Both the position numbers and the translations under genes were made by a program. From assembly GCA_963728285.1 (NCBI GenBank), contig CAVSJR010000002.1:124001-188000 (forward strand): DNA of 64,000 nt, read 5' to 3'. The notes below the pieces were generated by a model. That model did not search any database, was not told where the DNA came from, and saw only the letters and a program-made list of their open reading frames with translations. Of this stretch, positions 60,773 through 64,000 are shown piece by piece. Positions within the stretch are counted from its first letter, which is position 1; every line of letters begins with the position of its first letter. This DNA comes from CAVSJR01 sp963728285 (lineage in GTDB: Bacteria; Actinomycetota; UBA4738; HRBIN12).

Positions 60773-63700
60773 TCAGCCTCCAAGCCTGGCGACGGCTGCC
60801 AGGTTCCCTTTGCCTCGGAGTCGCGCGATGGCCTCCCCCCGCGCGGTCATGGCCTCCTCCCCGAGGCCTCGGGCGTCGAGGGCATCGGCGAGCGTGAGCA
60901 GCGCGTCCGCGTGGTCGAGCTCGAGGTCGGTGGACTCCACCAACTCGAGGCCACGCCTCGCGGCGACCTCGGCGTCGGCGGCGGCCGATCCTCGGAGGAG
61001 CAGGGCTCGCGACCGCAGCAGGTTGCGTCGGACCAGGATCTGGCGATCGGAGACGGCTGCGGATGCCTCCAGCGCGTCGGCGAGCCGAAGGAACTCCTGC
61101 TGCCGCTCCTGCGCGCCGACGGCGGCACACAACGAGCTGTCGAGCGTGGACACCCACCAGATATCGCCGCTCGTCACCAGCACGTCTCGCGCCTCGCGCA
61201 GCCTTCGCTCGCCCGCCTCGGGCTTCCCGACCCAGATCTCCACGTTCGCGATCAAGAGTGAGTGGGTGGCTCCGAGCCAGCTGAGTCCGTGGCGGCCCAC
61301 GACGTCGCGCCATCGCAGCTCGTGCTCGAGGAACCCAGCCTCGTCACCCGCCGCGAGCGAGCCGATCGCCATCAGCGCATGCCCGGCGCTGCCGGAGATC
61401 GGCTCATCGAAGGGGAACAACTGCTCCTCCGCAGCCGCGGCGAAGCGATCGAAGGGGAGCGGTCCGACGACGGCGGCGTTGACGATATCGGCGGCGGCCT
61501 GGGCCGACTCCCTCAGCCGCCCGGCGGCGAGTGCGTGTCGAAGCGCTCGGAACGTCCATTCGTACTGTCGCGCCATGCGCCCGCGCATGAACTCGAGGTA
61601 CTCGATCGCGATCGCCGCCTCCGCCAGCCCGATGTCGTCCTCCAGGACGCCGAGGGCATCGGCGGCCGCCTCCGCTTCCGTGACGGCGGCGTCGATCTCG
61701 ACCTCGGTGGGCGAGCGGTAGACGAGGTTCGAGAGCAGCTGGATCGTCGAGCGCAGCGCGTCGCGCTCCGACCCAGCCGCGCGGCTCTGCTCGACGGCTT
61801 CCGAGAGGAGAGCCTCCGTCTCCTCAGGCCGGCCCGTCTCCGTCAGGGCGACGCCCAGGTTGGGGAGCAGGTCGAGGCGGCGCGGGTCTCGCGTGGGCAG
61901 GAGAACCGCCGCACGGCCGAGGAGATCACGGGCCGTGATGAGGTCGAGGGCCCCAAAGGCGCGCGACCCGGCGTCGGCGAACAGCGCGCCGGCACGCGCC
62001 GAGAGGGCCGACGAGCGCTCGTCGCGCGGGCCGAGCTCCTCGCGCAGATGCAGGGCTCGCTCGAGGTGCCTCGCGACCAACTCCTCGACGTCGGCCTGAT
62101 CGGCGTCCTCCCCGGATATCCAATCGCCGAGCTGCTCGTGGAGCTCCGCTCGCTGCCCCTTCGAGAGGCCCCGGTACGCGGCCTCGAGGACGAGGGCGTG
62201 CGCGAAGCGCCAACGACCACCGGCCTCGTCCTCCGGCTGCACGAGACCGCTCCGGTCCAGGGAAGCGATCGCCGGCTCTACGTCGTCGGGCTGCACCTCC
62301 GGGGCGAGTGCGCGCACCGCCGCTGCCCGGAATCGGCGGCCCTCGACGGACGCTCGCTCGAGGATGAGGCGTGGCACGGGATCGAGGCGGTCGAGCCGCG
62401 CCGCGACGAGTGCCTGCAACGTCTCGGGGATCTCGAGGGCGGCATCCTCCGAACCCATCCACGCGCCGTCGACGAGGAGCCCTTGATCCTCCAGCATCGC
62501 CGTGAGCTGCTCCAGGTACAAGGGGTTCCCCTCGGCCGTCTCGCAAACCCGATCGACGACGGACGGCGGGGCCTGGTCCCCGAGCAGGAGCTCGGCGACC
62601 CGCCGAGTGTCCGCCGCTGAGAGAGGTGGCAGCGTCGTCGTGACGGCGCGGGGCTTGCCCGCCGCCCAACTGGGCCGCTGCTCGAGGAGCTCGGGCCTGG
62701 CGAGACAGAGGAAGAGCACCCGGCCGTGCACTCGCTCGACGACCGCGTCGGCCAGGTCGAGCATCGGCGGCTCCGCCCAGTGCACGTCCTCGAGCACCAC
62801 GACGAGGGGCCGCTCTGCGGCGAGCACCTCGAGCAGGCGCCGCACGGCCCACGCAGTGTCGGCGCCGCCCGCCTCCCCGACCCCGAGGAACTGAGCGAGA
62901 CGGTCGCCGATGGAGGGGCCATCCGGCTGCGCCGCCAGGTGCTCGCGGAGGGCCGCCGCCACCTCCTCGGCCTCTCCCGAAGGTCTGCCGGCCGCCTGCG
63001 AAAGCAGCTCGACGAGGGGCGCGAACGTGACGCCTTCACCGTAGGAAGGAGTCTGTCCGACGAGGACCGTCGCCCGTTCCCGGACCTCGGCCGCGAACGC
63101 GGCCGCCAGCCGAGACTTCCCCACTCCGGGCGGAGCCAGGATGGTCACGAGCACGCCCGCACCGGCGTCGACCGCGTCCTCCAGCGCCCCTTCGAGCATC
63201 CTCACATGGCGGTCGCGCCCGACGAACGGCGTCGCGCTCCGTGCCGCCGGCGGATGAACCGACACCACGCGCCAGGCGGAGACCGGTTCGGCCTTGCCCT
63301 TGGCGTGCAGCGGCCCAACCGGGTCGGCCGCCACCGCGCCGCGCACGAGGCGCCACGTCGGCTCGCCGATCAACACCTCGCCCGGTCCGGCCGCCGATTC
63401 CAGGCGCGAGGCCGTGTTCATCACGTCGCCGAGGATGAGCGAGTCGTCGCCGGGCACGAGCACCTCGCCCGTGGTCATCCCGATCCGGGCGGCGAGCGGG
63501 GTCGGCGAGGCATCGTTCAGCGACTCGAGGCGCTCCTGCATCTCGACCGCGGCGCGCACGGCCCGAAGCCCGTCGTCCTCGTGGGCGGCCGGAAGACCGA
63601 AGATCGCCACCACCGCGTCGCCGATGAACTTCTCCACCCGACCGCCGTGGCGTTCGACGGCCGCGCGCATCTCGGTGAAGTAGCGCTCAAGGATCGGGCG

Positions 63701-63880
63701 GAGCACCTCGGGGTCGTGGGTCTCCCCGAGCGTGGTCGAACCGACCAGATCGCAGAACAGGGCCGTGACGGTCCTGCGGACCTCGCGGGAGGCGATCGAC
63801 GCATCGAGCGGCGTGCCGCACCGGTTGCAGAACCTCGCCCCGTCGGGGTTCTCCATTCCGCAGGAGGGGCAGATGAGCAC
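60773..63880 (-). CDS. zinc-ribbon/class III cyclase/AAA ATPase/TPR signalling protein
   Basis: 1035 residues, intact; GTG start 63880. Residues 1-25: zinc ribbon C4-P-S-C7...C18-N-R-C21. Residues 36-205: class III adenylate/guanylate cyclase with metal Asp44 (FCDLVGST) and Asp88 (KFIGDAV), and Asn155 and Arg159 (MNTASRL) for catalysis, so it should be active. From 218: a STAND/AAA-type ATPase, Walker A LAPPGVGKS (248-256), Walker B VVLEDVHWAEPP. The rest is TPR-like helical repeats (ERALHLREELGPRDERSSALSARAG). Mycobacteria carry similar large cyclases. Probably couples an unknown ligand to cyclic nucleotide synthesis. Confidence 0.88.
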   Translation of the reverse strand: MLICPSCGMENPDGARFCNRCGTPLDASIASREVRRTVTALFCDLVGSTTLGETHDPEVLRPILERYFTEMRAAVERHGGRVEKFIGDAVVAIFGLPAAHEDDGLRAVRAAVEMQERLESLNDASPTPLAARIGMTTGEVLVPGDDSLILGDVMNTASRLESAAGPGEVLIGEPTWRLVRGAVAADPVGPLHAKGKAEPVSAWRVVSVHPPAARSATPFVGRDRHVRMLEGALEDAVDAGAGVLVTILAPPGVGKSRLAAAFAAEVRERATVLVGQTPSYGEGVTFAPLVELLSQAAGRPSGEAEEVAAALREHLAAQPDGPSIGDRLAQFLGVGEAGGADTAWAVRRLLEVLAAERPLVVVLEDVHWAEPPMLDLADAVVERVHGRVLFLCLARPELLEQRPSWAAGKPRAVTTTLPPLSAADTRRVAELLLGDQAPPSVVDRVCETAEGNPLYLEQLTAMLEDQGLLVDGAWMGSEDAALEIPETLQALVAARLDRLDPVPRLILERASVEGRRFRAAAVRALAPEVQPDDVEPAIASLDRSGLVQPEDEAGGRWRFAHALVLEAAYRGLSKGQRAELHEQLGDWISGEDADQADVEELVARHLERALHLREELGPRDERSSALSARAGALFADAGSRAFGALDLITARDLLGRAAVLLPTRDPRRLDLLPNLGVALTETGRPEETEALLSEAVEQSRAAGSERDALRSTIQLLSNLVYRSPTEVEIDAAVTEAEAAADALGVLEDDIGLAEAAIAIEYLEFMRGRMARQYEWTFRALRHALAAGRLRESAQAAADIVNAAVVGPLPFDRFAAAAEEQLFPFDEPISGSAGHALMAIGSLAAGDEAGFLEHELRWRDVVGRHGLSWLGATHSLLIANVEIWVGKPEAGERRLREARDVLVTSGDIWWVSTLDSSLCAAVGAQERQQEFLRLADALEASAAVSDRQILVRRNLLRSRALLLRGSAAADAEVAARRGLELVESTDLELDHADALLTLADALDARGLGEEAMTARGEAIARLRGKGNLAAVARLGG

Positions 63881-63966
63881 GCCCGATGCTATCCCGCTCG
63901 CCGAGGACGACGTACCGGGGCGGCGGCCGAGCGGCCCCGGTCGGCCCGGGACCGCTCGGGTTGCCG

Positions 63967-64000
63967 TCAGTCGTACTGGACGACCTGGCGAACCTCGACC
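63967..64000 (-). CDS. possible 3' end of a gene entering from the right edge
   Basis: Minus-strand frame ending VEVRQVVQYD and TGA at 63967-63969. Only about ten codons are visible, so no assignment is possible. The 86 bp between it and the cyclase start (63880) would hold that gene's promoter. Confidence 0.3.
   Translation of the reverse strand, partial: VEVRQVVQYD

Overview
The window is high-GC DNA from an actinobacterium (phylum Actinomycetota). The evidence is a WhiB iron-sulfur regulator, a SigR/RsrA-type redox sigma/anti-sigma pair, a DUF2342-type metallohydrolase, a UPF0182 membrane protein, a MSMEG_4193-type phosphatase and mycobacterial LipJ-like hydrolase/cyclase fusions. Nothing ties it to a well-studied genus, so it is probably an environmental lineage. 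At least ten otherwise normal genes (nth, upp, aroF, an ABC ATPase and others) carry one extra base. That pattern looks more like uncorrected sequencing insertions than real gene decay, and I annotate those loci as single frameshifted genes.

Layout, left to right. 1-9.6 kb: a cut-off GABA aminotransferase, two tandem secreted Asp-box (BNR) proteins each ending at a strong hairpin, a GDPD phosphodiesterase pair divergent from whiB, nth, and an overlapping operon of PIG-L deacetylase, aminotransferase and S51 peptidase. 9.7-15 kb: sigR-rsrA followed by a translationally coupled GH18 chitinase gene, divergent ftsH, a glycosyltransferase with a cysteinyl-tRNA-synthetase-like N-terminal domain, and a cyclic-nucleotide-binding protein.

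16.6-23.84 kb: a degraded integrative element inserted in the initiator tRNA gene. It has a tyrosine integrase next to the complete tRNA-fMet, a P4-type primase/helicase fragment, an excisionase fragment, a truncated IS110 transposase, a GAF-PP2C phosphatase divergent from a TetR regulator, and other gene pieces. A 48-bp copy of the tRNA 3' part, followed by the original tRNA terminator, marks the far end.

24-40 kb: a small lipoprotein, PhoD plus an RTX-like repeat protein, a GNAT, a Tat-exported glycosidase-like protein, a small-ORF/ECF sigma/Ogt operon, a chromate transporter, UPF0182, a PDZ-Lon-like protease, moaE-mreB, and a DUF2342 hydrolase. 40-47.3 kb: aroF (type I-beta DAHP synthase) is preceded by an 18-residue leader peptide with a W-F-G-Y-F run and an intrinsic terminator whose 5' arm is duplicated inside the leader, a clear transcription attenuator. 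Upp (uracil salvage) stands beside a four-gene BMP-type nucleoside ABC importer.

47-64 kb: lipid and phosphatase genes, a DUF72 gene, then a cluster of class III nucleotide cyclases. A LipJ-like alpha/beta-hydrolase-cyclase occurs as a degenerate and an intact copy, separated by a duplicated 3' end of the DUF72 gene. Two very large zinc-ribbon/cyclase/AAA/TPR regulators follow, one disrupted and one intact. Between them lie a neutral zinc metallopeptidase, two RibD-C/DHFR-like reductases and a VOC protein. The strongest candidates for new biology are the aroF attenuator, the initiator-tRNA integration site and the duplicated cyclase cluster.
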